Shown: positions 1-11,840, counted from the first letter of the stretch. The stretch is DNA of 64,000 bases from Zanthoxylum bungeanum (GCA_019454045.1 SKCR01035588.1:62001-126000), one strand, 5' to 3'. Program-made: numbers and translations. Notes: generated by a model from the letters alone, not told the origin.

Positions 1-9
1 GTACTATAT

Positions 10-412
10 AGTTTGAATAACGGAACAGTGAGCTGGAAATCTTCCAAGCAAGATACTGTTACCGAATAAAAAACAAAAGCGGAATATTGCTGCAGCTGAG
101 GTAGGCAATAGAAGTCTTTTGGATCTATAATAATCCTAATTAGATTAGGAGTAGTTCTGTTAGCAGCTGAGCTAGGCTACATCATAGGCTAAAGAATTAA
201 TGGTCTCATCAACGATCCGAGTATATACTTCAACTGTTCATCTGATTTGTTCGGATCATACATCGTGGCGATGTGATGATCGAATAAATCGCATCAGATG
301 ATAACTTAGTAAATCCGCTGACGAAAGCCTTTCCTCAGCAGAAATTTGAGCGAACCGTACATAGTTCAAGTGTAGGACACTTGAGTGATTGGCTATAGGC
401 CAAGTGGGAGAT
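10..412 (+). pseudogene. Copia polyprotein C-terminal remnant (RNase H)
   Basis: This is the decayed end of a Copia polyprotein that enters from beyond the left edge. At 13-51 the + strand reads LNNGTVSWKSSKQ, the conserved RNase H strand of Copia elements, and it soon meets a stop. At 297-350 it reads DDNLVNPLTKAFPQQKFE, the usual C-terminal tail. Frame shifts and stops separate the two blocks. A purine-rich AAGTGGGAGATTG at about 402-413 directly precedes the LTR and fits a polypurine tract. No active protein can be made from this copy. Family assignment rests on recognised motifs. Confidence 0.8.
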
Positions 413-2389
413 TGTTGGACAATTATGACCCATAGCATCACTATTTGTACAGAACATGGTGTTGTTGTACAAATTAACTATGTGACAAAGGAAATTGCTC
501 TTTTATCATTTGTAATTACATTACCAAGATGTATAAATGATAGAAGGTCCTTATGATTAGTTCCGGATTACGATGATATGAGACAGTATCAATCCACGAA
601 GGTTTAATCATTAAATATCCCTAGTCGTAGTATTATCGATTGGACATCGATAATGCGAAATAGACTAGTATTACACTTGTGCGCGTTATGGGAGCATAAC
701 GACATAGTTCTCATATATTTGGGTATTGGATACTCATGCAAGTGTAATAGAATGTTGTGTTTACCGATGGTACGAAAACAGCTTCGCTTTGGATAGACCC
801 ATCAGAATTCCATTGGTAGTATGACTATGTGTCTATGGAAGTCCGAATTAGGGTAGGTGTATTTGGTCTTAACCTGAGACTTGCACACACTAATACTTGC
901 GACAATCAATATACTTTGGTTTTGGTCGTCCATGGCTTTAACCAGTTATGTGTACGTCTCTTCTGGATATATTGAGAATCGTAGTGTATTGGGTGTGATG
1001 TCGAGATGGAAGTATCACTCCTCAGTCTAGTGGAGATGATGATCACGTAGGATACAGAACCAATGCTCTTATATGCTGCAACTATCGGGATATATGACTA
1101 GGAGTCATGTTTATCCGATTATAGAGACTAGTTACCAGAGATCCGATATGTGTTTTGTACGGGGCATACACAATTCCAGCCCCAGGCCTAACAGTGACAT
1201 CCGATACTGGATCGTAATACGCAATACTACGTATACTACGCCTGATATAGATCACATATTCCTTTAAGAATATTTCTGGAGAATTGGGAAGGCACGTTGC
1301 TTTGCTAGAAGTCAACCATGTCTTGTAAATCGGTAAAAGCGTAGTACTAGGTACGTACGTGTTCGGATAGTCCGACGACCGGATTTACTGCTAACATATC
1401 TGGGGATCTCATGGGTTGCTTCCTGAAGATTCACCGATGACGTATGACTCGCACATTATTAATCTGAGATTAATTATTAGAGAGAGAAAAGTAAATCTAG
1501 GATTAATTACGGAGATATTTTATCTGGGATAAAATATTATTAAAGAGAGAGAACAATTAATTTGGAATTAATCGATAAAATAATATATTCGATATATTAT
1601 ACGAAATTAGATTTCGACGCGGAATTAAAATTAAATTTTAATTCGGGCGAACGAGTTAATTTAGAATTAATTCGCTAGGCGACGTGAATAATAATTTTGC
1701 TAGGCATAATTATTTAAATAAATTTGATTTAATTACGTTGCAACGGAAAATTCGTTAATTCGGAATTAGCGAACCCGAGCCCGGGAGTGTTTGCGGGCCC
1801 ACTCGTATTTCACATCAAGTGGGGCCCACATGTCCACATCAAGCGTCAAATCACTAGTCAACTTTATCACTTTATTGTGATGTAAGTTGTTGGTTGATGC
1901 TTGAGTGTGAAACACTCAATTGTGATGGCTTGAATGACTAAATACCATTCATTTATTTTTGGTATATCATTTAATTTATTTTTGAAATCAAACCAACCAA
2001 CACAACTTCTCTTCTTCTCTCTCCCTCTCACGGCCAAGGGCCAAATTTCTCTCAATTTCTTGGCAAGGCCGAGAATAACCAGAAGGAATAAGAAATATTT
2101 GTGGCAAATCTTTCCAATGCTAACACATAAAGAGTCATCCAAAGGTGATAGGGAAACAAACCCTTGAGCATGGAATCCATTCAAAAGGCTTGGAGCTTGA
2201 AGATCATCCATGGAGGGCTTGACCGAATACAAAGGAGTACAAAAGGGACCTTGGCCGAAAAGCTTGAAGATTTTTGTTGTTCATTGCATCGCAAAAGCCA
2301 ATCAAAGTGAGTATTCCGCAACTTAACTTGTTGTATTCACACATGTTTTACGCTTAAATCGATCTTGGTTTGACCTTAGAAACTCAACA
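413..2389 (+). repeat. Copia 3' LTR, about 1.98 kb
   Basis: The interval starts TGTTGGACAA directly after the polypurine tract and ends CTCAACA, giving TGTTG/CAACA inverted ends. It has a long AT-rich middle with a run of short palindromes (1459-1773) and a pyrimidine-rich block near 2000-2030 of the kind seen in transcribed LTR parts. The 5' LTR lies outside the window, so LTR identity and target duplication cannot be checked. The right boundary is inferred from the CA terminus. Confidence 0.7.
1459..1773. repeat. Ladder of short palindromes with 3-nt spacers inside the LTR
   Basis: Nine or more consecutive short inverted repeats lie head to tail. Examples are TTAATC-tga-GATTAA (1459-1473), ATATTTTATC-tgg-GATAAAATAT (1515-1537), TAATATAT-tcg-ATATATTA (1581-1599), CGAAAT-tag-ATTTCG (1602-1616), 11-bp arms around one base at 1622-1644, TTAATT-tag-AATTAA (1656-1670), CGTTGCAACG (1736-1745) and 10-bp arms with one mismatch at 1751-1773. 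The arms are perfect in most and the spacer is usually three bases. The function is unknown. Confidence 0.85.
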
Positions 2390-3913
2390 ATATTAACATC
2401 TTGTTACCATTCCTGACCCGTTACCATTCCTAATTTAGACTATATATTATGAAAGCAATAGTAATATAATCTAAGTAAATTAAAAATAATAAGAACTTGA
2501 GGATTACAAATTCTACTCAACATTCACTACAATCTCTTTACTCTCTTTATGATCAAACATCTAATTGTTAAATCAAAATTGTCAAGTAGAAATATCATTC
2601 CTAACCAATTAATTATATTCTATTGTAACATATGAATTTTAAATGAGGAGTTACAAGTTTTGAATATAGAGAGTTGTTATAAAATTCACCATTTACTAAG
2701 GAGTTATATGTTGGTTTTGAAACCTCCCCCATAATGGAAAATTAATACACTACTTTATTGTTTATAAGGAATTATGTTGTGAATTAAATTTTGGCCTCAA
2801 ATGGGTACCCACGTGGAAGGGTGGGGAGCCAGGCTAATGGTGGTTCACCACACACGCAGGCGTGCTGCCGTCGGTCGGTTCGGTTCGGTTCGGGTCGGGT
2901 CGGGTCGGGTCGGGTCGGGTCGGGTCGGGTGTGGGTGCTATGTATATATATATTTTTTTGGAGAAAAATCGTTTAAATATATATATATGTAACTAAAACG
3001 TTTTATTCACATTATTATTGTTTTGATTATAAAACAGTTTTTGAAAATAAAAATGCGGCTGTTATGTATTATTTTTTACCGTTTTTTTTTTTTATCAATG
3101 CAATTAATTTTTATCTAAAAATCCTTTTGAAAACAGTAAATAAAGAAGATCTCTCTCATTTACAAAATACACATAATTCAAAAATATTATCTCTTTCAAA
3201 AATTATTATGTTGTTTTTCATGTGTTCTTGAGTCTCCGAACAAATATCTTGTATGTGGGCAAAATATCAATCGGTTTTGTACCAATTCGATTGAGCAAAG
3301 TGTATTCTGAGCTTGTTTTATCTTGGGGACGTCGGGGCCGAATTATTGCTAGCACACAGTTTTGACAGAGTCGTGAAACGTCTTAAAAAAAACGACCTAA
3401 TCCGCGACTCAACTCAGTTTCGATTTTATTTTCGTGGTAAACGATAATATTAATCTTGACTTTGCAAACTATTTCTATATATTCTTATGTCAATAGAGTT
3501 GAAACAAATTCATTAAGACCAAACTCTAATCAAGATTACAATAGTTACCAAATCAATCTTATTGGCCATGAATCAATATATAACATTGAACAAGAGGCAG
3601 AAGTAATAAACCTGTCATTGATACAAAAAGGACCCGCGACTTTGAGTGACGTACAAAACCTGTTGTTGATAACGCGTCATGGTTACAGCGATGAACACGG
3701 CAAAAGTAATCGTGTCAACTATAAGAGGATCCTCATCTTCTTCCACTTCACACCTGTCTTTGTATCCTCTGTTTCTCTTTTTTTTCTTCATCCCTCCCCT
3801 CTTGCCACTGTGTCTGTGTTTATCCATTAAGTATCAATTCGTTACATTTACATATATACCCATATACCTATACGTGTGTATATATATATATAAATACAGA
3901 GGCAGCCGGAAGC
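2390..3913. other. Intergenic DNA and leader upstream of the PP2C gene, with a CGGGT microsatellite
   Basis: 2390-2780 and 2940-3450 are AT-rich without recognisable genes. At 2891-2930 there are eight perfect CGGGT units, preceded by diverged CGGTT units from about 2872. From about 3730 to 3830 the sequence is CT-rich, typical of a plant 5' leader, and a TATATATATATAAATA run lies at about 3880-3896, only about 20 bases before the start codon. Transcription therefore probably starts further upstream. No coding sequence is supported before 3914. Confidence 0.6.
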
Positions 3914-6539
3914 ATGATTGGTAAAAGAGAAATCCTCCATAAGATAAAGGTATGAATGTGTTCTGTACTTTGTTTTATCAAGTTGCTTGAATTTGAGACC
4001 ATTTTATTTTCCTTCCATGTGTTAAGACTTTACGGGTAAGATTATTCTATGATAATTAGGAACTGGGTTTATTGTAATTTGCAAATTTTCTGCGAAACCT
4101 TCGAAACCCCACCCGGGTTCTAAGTCATTTGCCATCCCGTAATTTGCATTATTGATGTGAAATATACAATTTTTATGTTTTTAATGTAAATGTATGGCTT
4201 TGAAAACTTTTGGTTAAGATTCTGTAACAAATTGCATAGCTGAACTCTTCAATTGGTGGTTTAGATAAGTCATTGTTCTGCACACTTTCCTGTTCCAAAT
4301 TAGAGAATTAGTATACACAGTTGAGTGAATGTTAAGATAGATTCATTTTCATGCTTGGCAATGAAAGAAGGAAAATGGGAATTTCTTTTGTGTAATGTTG
4401 CTTTAATTTAATTGAGTTTATGTTGTTGTTGTTGATCCTTGTGTACAAAGTTTTTAAAACTTGTACATGGTAAGCTTCAAACTTCATCCTAGGAAAGGTG
4501 ATGCACCAGCTATGCAAACCATTCCAGGCATCCATTCCCAAATTAAGTAATCCACTCCGAGGTTGGTGTGAGAGATGGCAAGGAAGAACCAATAGACCTG
4601 TCATTTAGGGGTCTTTTTTTTTTTTTTTTTTTGTGAGGTAGAGAGATTAGACACCAATATGGTTATGGTGTTGAATAAGTTGTGTACTTTCATTTCTATT
4701 GTTGATTAAAGTAGAAACTAGTAGTCTTTTTCAGTCGCCAATAACTTGTCTTCCATAAAATCTGAGTAGGAGATTCGGTTTTCTTGATGTTTCATTACCC
4801 ATATAACTAGTAATACTAATGAGGAGTCTGAGTGCAACAATCCATATTTTAGAATGTCAACACTTTTTTCTCTGCTTTTGCCGTTAAAATTATGGAGCTA
4901 TTTATGATTGCAGGAAAAAGTACTGGGCTCATCTCCTGATTCTGGAAAAGGAAAGAGTAAGATGAATCAGCACGTAACTCATGGCTATCACTTAGTAAAG
5001 GGGAAGGCGGGTCATCCTATGGAAGATTATGTTGTTGCACAGTTTAAGCAAGTTGATGAGAATGAATTGGGTTTATTTGCTATATTTGATGGTCATCTGA
5101 GCCATGAAATTCCTGACTATCTGCAGTCACATTTGTTTGAGAATATCTTAAATGAGGTAACATATGCATTCTAAATTCTTATTTCAAAATACTTCTGGTG
5201 AGTAGCATTTCTCGGGTTTATCATATTTGATGGTCATCTGAGCCTTGAAATTCCTTATTATCTGTGGTTACATTTTTTTGAGAATATCTTAAACGAGGTA
5301 ACATATGCATTGTAAAATCATTTTTCAAATACTTTTGTAGTAGCAATGTAGCATTTCGATTGATGCATCATGCCTTGTGACTGAGTATGAAATTGTTTGT
5401 TAGCTCTCTTTCCAAGAAAGCAATCATTAGTTAAATGGAGTGCAGAATCCTACATCAGTTCAATGCATAGCACAATTGGATTAAATGATATCCATTACTC
5501 TAATGTAGCATCTTTCCTTGCATGTTTACTAGTAGTTACAGTAGAAGCTTCTATAAAAATGTCTGATTATCTCCTTTTTGATTCATTTGATTGGAATTCG
5601 TTTGCATTTCTTAGTTCTAATTTTAGTGTAGTCGTAAACACTGCCAGCTAAAGATTTACATATATGAATATCTGTCATCTCTTCTTCCTCGTTTCCTGCA
5701 ATCAGCCTAACTTCTGGCAAGAACCGGAGAGTGCAGTCAGGAGAGGTTACCGTATTACTGATGCTACTATTTTGGAGAAAGTAGTTGATTTGGGTAAAGG
5801 TGGTTCAACTGCAGTTACTGCAATATTGATCAACTGTGAGAAGCTGGTAATAGCAAATATTGGAGACTCTCGGGCAGTTATATGCAAGAACGGTGTGGCA
5901 AAACAACTGTCAGTTGATCATGAGCCAAGCTCAGAAAGGGAGCTTATTGAAGGCAGAGGAGGCTTTGTCTCGAACTTTCCAGGTATCAGTTTTACCGGGA
6001 GACCAGCTAATTTTGTTCTGTTGTATCAGTTTTACCGGGGGACCAGCTAATTTTGTTTCCAATCGGGATATAATGAGCATTCCATGAAGGGATTTTTGGC
6101 ATTTGAGACGACATCACACACCGTTAACATAGTAAATGAGAGATAGTTCTGCTTTACTAAGAAACACCTGCTGGCATGGATCTTTGTGGTTTTTTATCTT
6201 GTGGACGCATGTGATTGATATGACAATTTTCATTTTATGAATTCAGGGGATGTTCCACGTGTTGATGGACAATTGGCGGTGGCAAGGGCATTTGGTGATA
6301 GGAGCTTGAAAATGCACCTCAGTTCAGAACCAGATGTGGTGATGGAGATGATCGACGATGATACAGAGTTTATTATCTTGGCGAGTGACGGATTATGGAA
6401 GGTTATGTCAAACCAAGATGCAGCAGATGCCATCAAGAATATAAAGGATCCTCGGTCTGCAGCAAAGCACCTTACGGAAGAAGCACTTGCTAGAAATAGC
6501 TCAGATGACATCTCCTGCATTGTGGTACGATTTCATTGA
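3914..6539 (+). CDS. Protein phosphatase 2C, clade of small plant PP2Cs; four coding exons
   Basis: Predicted Ser/Thr phosphatase (PPM family, two-metal mechanism). Exons: 3914-3949, 4914-5156, 5706-5982 and 6247-6539; all three introns have GT-AG ends and the phases join, giving 849 nt and 282 residues. Length and layout match the small Arabidopsis PP2Cs of the At4g28400/At1g34750 type, including the short first exon encoding REILHK. PP2C motifs appear in order: MEDY (residues 48-51), FAIFDGH (67-73), GGSTAVT, VANIGDSRAV, LSVDHEPS, RVDGQLAVARAFGD, ILASDGLWKV and SSDDISCIVV near the C terminus. The metal-ligand acidic residues in MEDY, FDG, ASDG and SSDD are all present. No signal peptide or membrane segment is seen, so it is probably nucleo-cytosolic. 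No stop or frameshift is seen. The substrate cannot be told from sequence. Introns 2 and 3 carry local duplications annotated separately. Confidence 0.93.
5079..5357 (+). repeat. Tandem duplication of the 3' end of PP2C exon 2 into intron 2
   Basis: The end of exon 2 plus the first bases of intron 2 (about 5079-5210) is repeated with divergence at about 5214-5357. The shared blocks include ATTTGATGGTCATCTGAGCC, GAGAATATCTTAAA and GAGGTAACATATGCATT. The second copy keeps a usable-looking GAG|GTAACA donor at about 5297 but has no acceptor-like sequence directly before it, so it should stay intronic. Confidence 0.85.
5983..6055 (+). repeat. Short tandem duplication at the donor site of PP2C intron 3
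   Basis: Two copies of a roughly 37-bp unit beginning GTATCAGTTTTACCGGG lie back to back at the start of intron 3. The first GT is the phase-consistent donor (5983). The second copy repeats the GTATCAG core but is preceded by TTGT instead of CCAG, so it is a weaker decoy. Confidence 0.85.
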
Positions 6540-7196
6540 CAGTAGGGGTGTGTGATTCCTCTCCTAATACGGATTAAGTGCTGTGCCATATAAGAAGCTT
6601 GTTTGTGTTCTTATTTGATTCCATAGATGCAAGAAAAATGCAACTGAGTTGTTCCCCTTTGTTTATTACAGTTTCTGAAACAGAAATGTAGCCATGCTGA
6701 AACTTTAAAGCTGTATTGCAAACCGTGATATTTACTTGAATCCAATCTGTCTTCTGTACTCTACTCTTATATAGAGCATTCACTCGGTTCACTTTCATTC
6801 CAAGCTATGTTTTGCTATAGTAAGAAACCTTAGCGGTTTACCGCTGCCACAAGTTTCCAGGTTTCATCACTGATAGGGATGTACAGGTCACAAGGGTTTA
6901 CTGTTTACATTTTCATGAACCTGTCTACAGTGACCGTCCGAGAACCAACCGGCTTTGCCCTTCATCGGTTGTTTCATCTGTGCTCTTCCGCGGCTTTGCC
7001 CTTCATCGGTTGTTTCATCTCTCTTCCGCGCCAAACGCCTGCTGACAATTTCCTTTTGTTTTGTGGAATTCAGATAGCTCATGGAACCTGCGAAAGGAAG
7101 CAAGAGGGAAACATTATCGGCAGGGGAGGTGGTTTGATTACAAGCATCACTGTTAGCTTTTGTTTGCTCAGTTAAGATACAAGACATAGCGCCTGA
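6540..7196. other. PP2C 3' flank with a 41-bp tandem duplication
   Basis: Non-coding. The 3' UTR of the phosphatase gene probably occupies the first few hundred bases. At 6951-6991 and 6992-7029 a 41-bp GC-richer unit starting GGCTTTGCCCTTCATCGG occurs twice, the second copy lacking three bases. No other gene is recognisable before the hAT element. Confidence 0.6.
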
Positions 7197-10019
7197 TAGG
7201 CCCGACCAACGGTTCGGTTGGGAATCGGAATTGAACCGGACAGTTTCATTTTTTTTTAATTTTAAATTTTAATAATAATTTTTAAAAAATAAAAATGAAA
7301 TTAAAAAATTTATTTAAAATTATTAATTTGAATTTAGATTACATTAAATTAAAAATAAAATAAAATAAAAGAGCTTGAACTTAAATTTTTAAAAACTTAA
7401 GTTGCCTATAAGGGTGAGAGAAATGGGTCAGAGGAATCAAAGTTCATGTAGTTCCATTATATTTTTAAGACAGTTCTCATTATAATCATTTAATTATCAT
7501 CATCATCATTATTTGTGCATGTTGATCCTTCAGCTCCCGTTCCGTTTGCACTTGCAGACGCATTATCGAACAAGTCTTCAAAGTTATCGGGGGCATCTTC
7601 TTGTTGCCACATATTAACTCGGGTCCAATCATCCACACATGATGTTGCTTCTAAAATGTTTGGATGTAATGACGATCGTCTCGCTTCCAAAATATTACCT
7701 CATAAGCTGAAGGCTTGTTCAACCGTAACGATGGAAATCGGTTCTGCCAACTTCTCTTTAGTAATAATTGATAAAACATGATAGACATTTTGATGTCAAT
7801 TCCATCAGTCAAATACTTGAAAATTTTTACGCACTAAACTCTCAGGAGAAACTCGAAATTGGTAGATAAATAATTATCTAATTCCGGGTTGTTAGTCATT
7901 TTTATCTCCTATGTTTTTTATTTCGTTGTAGTAACCAACGATCACATATGCTAAGTCTTGAATGTATTACAGGTTCGCTATTAGATTGTTTTAATGATTG
8001 TAAGTTATATCTACTAACATAATTATTAAATAAATCTATTAAATCAATTTTTATTTTATCTATTAGTTTTGTAATATTAATTAATCAGCTATTCCTAAAT
8101 ATGTATAGTAAGTTAGTAAGCAACTATTCAAACCTTCCAATTTAAATTTAGGATCCAAAACTGTGGCAATGAGATAAAATAATAGAATGTCTTTAAAATA
8201 AATCAATTATTTTCTCTTTATAACAGCAATAACTTTAATTAAAACAATATCATTAACATCAGAACTTTCAGCATGCTCATATATAGTACCAACAATATTC
8301 AAACATTCAACAAGAAAGAAATTTGTTGTAAGATAATAAATTTCGCTAAAAATATTTGTAGTATCATTAAAATTTTTTAAAAGTTCTAATTTTTTTTCAC
8401 AAATATCCATTGACTAGGCTTTTGTTATATGTTGAACTTGTTAGGAAAAAAATTATATAATATATCTTTATATTGAAAAGCTTGACTTAAAAGAAAATAA
8501 GTTGAATTCCAACGAGTTGGAACATCTCGTGAAAATTTTACCGATTTAACACCATTTTATTTATAAAACTTGGCTCATTTTCTCATAACTTGAGAATATG
8601 ACCAAATACAATTAAGTGCAATCTTAATAGGATCAATGTGATGTTCTAAAAAAGTCAGACTATCTTGAACACATAAATTAAGGACATGACATGACATGTG
8701 CAACGAATATGAAAAAATCGACTCCTCAAATTTGGTTGGCATATTTTTTTTTAAATCTCTAATTGATACAGTATTTGCGGATGTTTGGTCAAAATCAATT
8801 GTTAAAATTTTACCTAATAAATCATATTAATCAAAAATTACTTTTATCATTCTATAAATATTTTGTGCAGTATGTTGCTCATCAAAAACTCTAAATGCAA
8901 TAAGTCATTTTTGCATGTTCCATGATGCATCAATCCAAGACAAGTCACACTCATGTATGAGTGTGTTTGTCAATGGTCACTCCAAATATCAGAACAAATA
9001 GAAATAGGACTTTTAATATCTTTAAATATTTCATTTAAAAATAATTTTACTATCTTTGTATAATTTAAAAATTTGACGTTTTGTTGTATTTCTAGTCATC
9101 TTATAGACAACATGATTTAAAACATTTCGAACATAATTAGTAAAATCAATTTTTTCACCAAAACTTAAAGAAAAATGTGTCATACAAGTAAATTTAGAAA
9201 ATTATTCTCAATTTTTAGCATCAGAATATTTAAATAAATTTAAAGAACTCGTACCTCTACTAGATGAAGCGTACCTGCCCATTTGAATTTGCGTTGTATC
9301 AAGTCTAATTTCAGCAGCATGATATCTATCCAAGTGCTTGTTCATATTGCCATAGCCGCCAGTAAATTTGTAAGATGCACCACAATAGTTGCATATTGCT
9401 CTTGGACCTTCATTTTCAGTCTCGACTAAATGAAAATGAATTTTGAAAATATTAGAAGATCGAGACTTAACTTCTCTCCGTGTACCGATACTTTGGCCGC
9501 TCTCTTGGGTTGGCACATTGAACATGCTGTTCTCAGATGAGCTTGTCAATTTTTTTTGTTAATATTGACGAATTACAAATTGAAATCAATATGAAAAATT
9601 GAAGAAGAGAGAATTAAGAATGAGAGAATTAAAGAAATTGAGAGAATTGAGAATTGACGCGTTGAAAAAATGAAGAATGACCCCTATTTATGCGTTTTTG
9701 GATTATTTTTGTGATACATAAAATGCACTTAAAACTAGCCGTTTTATTAACATTATTAAGGGTAATTTAGTAATTGTATTTAAACAAATATATATATATA
9801 TATTATTTTTAGGATAAGGAGCCGTGTAGCCCAACGGCTAGTAGCCGTTGGGCACTACGGTTCCAACTGGAACTGTTCGATTCCGGTCGAAACTGTAAAA
9901 CCATTGGAATCGAACGGTTCCGTTCGGTTCGGCTAGGGACAAACTCTATCCGAATCGAACAAAACCGGTTTCGGTTCCAGTTCGGTTTCGATTCCGAACC
10001 GGAACCGTGGCTGGGTCTA
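7197..10019 (-). mobile_element. hAT-type DNA transposon, decayed, about 2.8 kb
   Basis: The left end begins TAGGCCCGACCAACGGTTC. The right end, read on the - strand, begins TAGACCCAGCCACGGTTC, so the termini are imperfect inverted repeats. They are flanked by GCGCCTGA (7189-7196) and GCTTCTGA (10020-10027), matching at six of eight positions, the 8-bp duplication size of hAT elements. Both ends are rich in subterminal CCGAACCG-like words, densest at 9840-10015. A BED-finger transposase remnant lies inside on the - strand. The eroded duplication and disrupted gene indicate an old insertion. Confidence 0.85.
7490..9549 (-). pseudogene. hAT transposase pseudogene (BED finger to dimerisation domain)
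   Basis: Read right to left. At 9549-9208 there is an open N-terminal part of 113 codons containing a BED-type zinc finger (CNYCG...HLDRYH). Near 9010-8870 the - strand shows the SPISICSDIWSDH core motif of hAT transposases, but with stops. At 8410-8207 a block with FNDTTNIFSEIYYLT corresponds to the region before the insertion domain. From about 7770 to 7490 the C-terminal dimerisation region is visible (TVEQAFS..., NILEATSCVDDW). The frames are broken by several stops and shifts, so no full transposase is encoded. The order and spacing of motifs support hAT strongly. Confidence 0.85.
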
Positions 10020-10027
10020 GCTTCTGA

Positions 10028-10778
10028 AAGTGACCAAAACACATTTGAAATGCTAACAAACACATCCAAGCAAAAGATGATCACATTTCAAAAAATGATT
10101 TGAATTTATAAATCTGATACGTGCTGCATTGCTGACAAAACCTTTGCTCGAGACCAGCAACGATCACAACAGGAGCATTGGAATGAATTTAATTTGTTGT
10201 TCGTAAATGATTAGAAGCTTAAAAAGAAATTTTTGCAATTGTTATGATATGTGACTACTAGACGTTTCGAGCCTAACTCATGATGTGAGTGGTCCTTTTT
10301 GAGCTTCACCTGATATTGTAACCTATTCAGTACCCAGTAGGCACGACAATAAGTCCAATTCCTGAAAATGAAAAGAATTCAAGTATTTCAGAAAAATAAT
10401 AGATTGATTATTTGGTGTTTAAGGTTATGAACAAATTGGTTATGTTGCAAAGTTTGATTGTTTTAGACTTCTGGTAAACAAATGAAATAAGGAACCTAAA
10501 CAAATTCTGAATAACTTGTACAGAAAACAGCTGCTCACATTTTCTTGGCATTTTTTCTTTCTGATGGTCCATTGTCTTGGCATTATGTAAGGATGGTTTG
10601 ATACTTTTGAAGATATAATAACTACTAGAACTATGTATCAATTGGACAAAACTGAAACACAACTATTCAATTTCCACGGGGCAAATAAAATACACCTTTG
10701 ATTTTCATGCAACAAAAACATTAAACTTCCATAAGAGCGTTTCAGTGAAAAGCACTTTTCACATAACTGCTTCGTATA
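10028..10778. other. Intergenic stretch, nothing recognised
   Basis: AT-rich sequence between the hAT element and the LTR-like element. The open frames are short and show no domain I recognise. No RNA gene or repeat structure was seen. Confidence 0.5.
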
Positions 10779-11840
10779 TGTTAAAGATATTATTAGGGGA
10801 AATAATATTAAGAAAATAATATTAAGGAAATAATATCCTTATATTATGAAATCAATCTCCAAAATAAAATTTTTAATATCTTTAAAATTCCTAGTACTTC
10901 TTAGATAATTATAGAATTCCTTTTGTATTTTAATTTTCTATGTAGTCATATAAAAGTCTCTACCATTGTAAACTCATATAGAGTGAATTCAAGACTTTCT
11001 TTCATTATATATCAGACACCAGATTCTTACTTTTCTCATCGGCGCGTGGGGATCAAAGCCACTATCGGCAAGTGAACCTCACGCGCCACCCCTTCATGAG
11101 TGCATCACCCGTCATGCGCTACTCCTTCACAAGTGTGCTATGCGCCGTCTCCTTTTAGGTTTTGGTTCTCTTTCAGATTTCCGCGCTCATTTCGGGATTT
11201 CGCTCCCTCTCAGGTTTCGGCTCTCTCTCAGGCTTCAAAAACCTATTGAGATTTCGATCCTTCTCTGATTTCGAATCTCTGTCAGGCTTCGGCTTTCTGT
11301 CGGACTTCGGTTCTCTGTCGGGATTTCGCTCCCTGTCGGGCTTTGGTTCTCTGTCGGGATTTCGCTCCCTGTCGGGCTTTGGTTCTCTGTCGGGATTTCG
11401 CTCCCTCTCTGGCTTCGGCTCTCTGTCGGGATTTCGCTCCCTATCGGACTTCGATTCTACGTCGGGATTTCGCTCCCTCTCTGGCTTCGGCACCCTCTTG
11501 GGCTTCGTAGGTTAAAGCTCTCTTTTGGACTTCGGCTCCCCCTTCGGGCTTCGTAGGTTAAAACTCATCAATTATCTCAAAATTTTCAGCCTCCAAGTTT
11601 CAAGAATTCCAGTTTCAGGACTCCGCTCTCCGATTTCAAGATGCAACCTCAAGCTTGTTCCTTCGTAGTTTGAGGAGATAATAAGGAATAATATCCCTAT
11701 ATTTTGGAATCAATCTCCAAAATAGAATTTCTAATACTTTTAAAATTCCTAATACCCTTTTCTATGTAATCTGTATAAAAAGTCTCTACCATTCAAGGAG
11801 AGAGCACAAGCATTGCAGGGAGTCAAAAAAATTTCTCTCA
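10779..11840 (+). mobile_element. Small non-autonomous LTR-like element (TRIM-like), tentative
   Basis: Two diverged direct repeats bound the interval: about 10787-10975 and about 11672-11795. Both run through GGAATAATATCC-like words, AATCAATCTCCAAAATA, CTTTTAAAATTCCTA or a close variant, and TATAAAA(A)GTCTCTACCATT, which looks like a TATA box. Between them is about 0.7 kb without retroelement genes, mostly a minisatellite. Size and layout fit a TRIM-type element. Exact ends and a target duplication were not resolved, so the call is provisional. Confidence 0.5.
11162..11560. repeat. 36-bp minisatellite of CTGTCGGGATTTCGCTCC type
   Basis: About ten degenerate units alternate between a TTTCGCTCC and a TTCGG or TTTGG half, each half starting CTCTCTGTCGG or a close variant. 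Because the basic 18-bp half-unit is a multiple of three, the array stays open on both strands and gives low-complexity translations (GSLSGFRSLSGF on +, PDRERNPDREPK on -). I read these as repeat artefacts, not proteins. Confidence 0.8.

Noticed and set aside
2791..2992. Arg/Gly/Ser-rich short frames
   Set aside because: Translation of the CGGGT microsatellite. It is also not a telomere-type repeat, which in plants is usually TTTAGGG.
3456..3830. 124-codon plus-strand frame upstream of PP2C
   Set aside because: No domain; its last third is the CT-rich leader of the PP2C gene and gives a poly-Leu/Phe tail.
5397..5651. 84-codon frame between PP2C exons 2 and 3
   Set aside because: Intronic: the GT-AG exons around it join in phase to a complete PP2C without it.
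11162..11515. Open frames on both strands with GSLSGF and RERNPD repeats
   Set aside because: Produced by an 18/36-bp tandem repeat divisible by three; low complexity on both strands.
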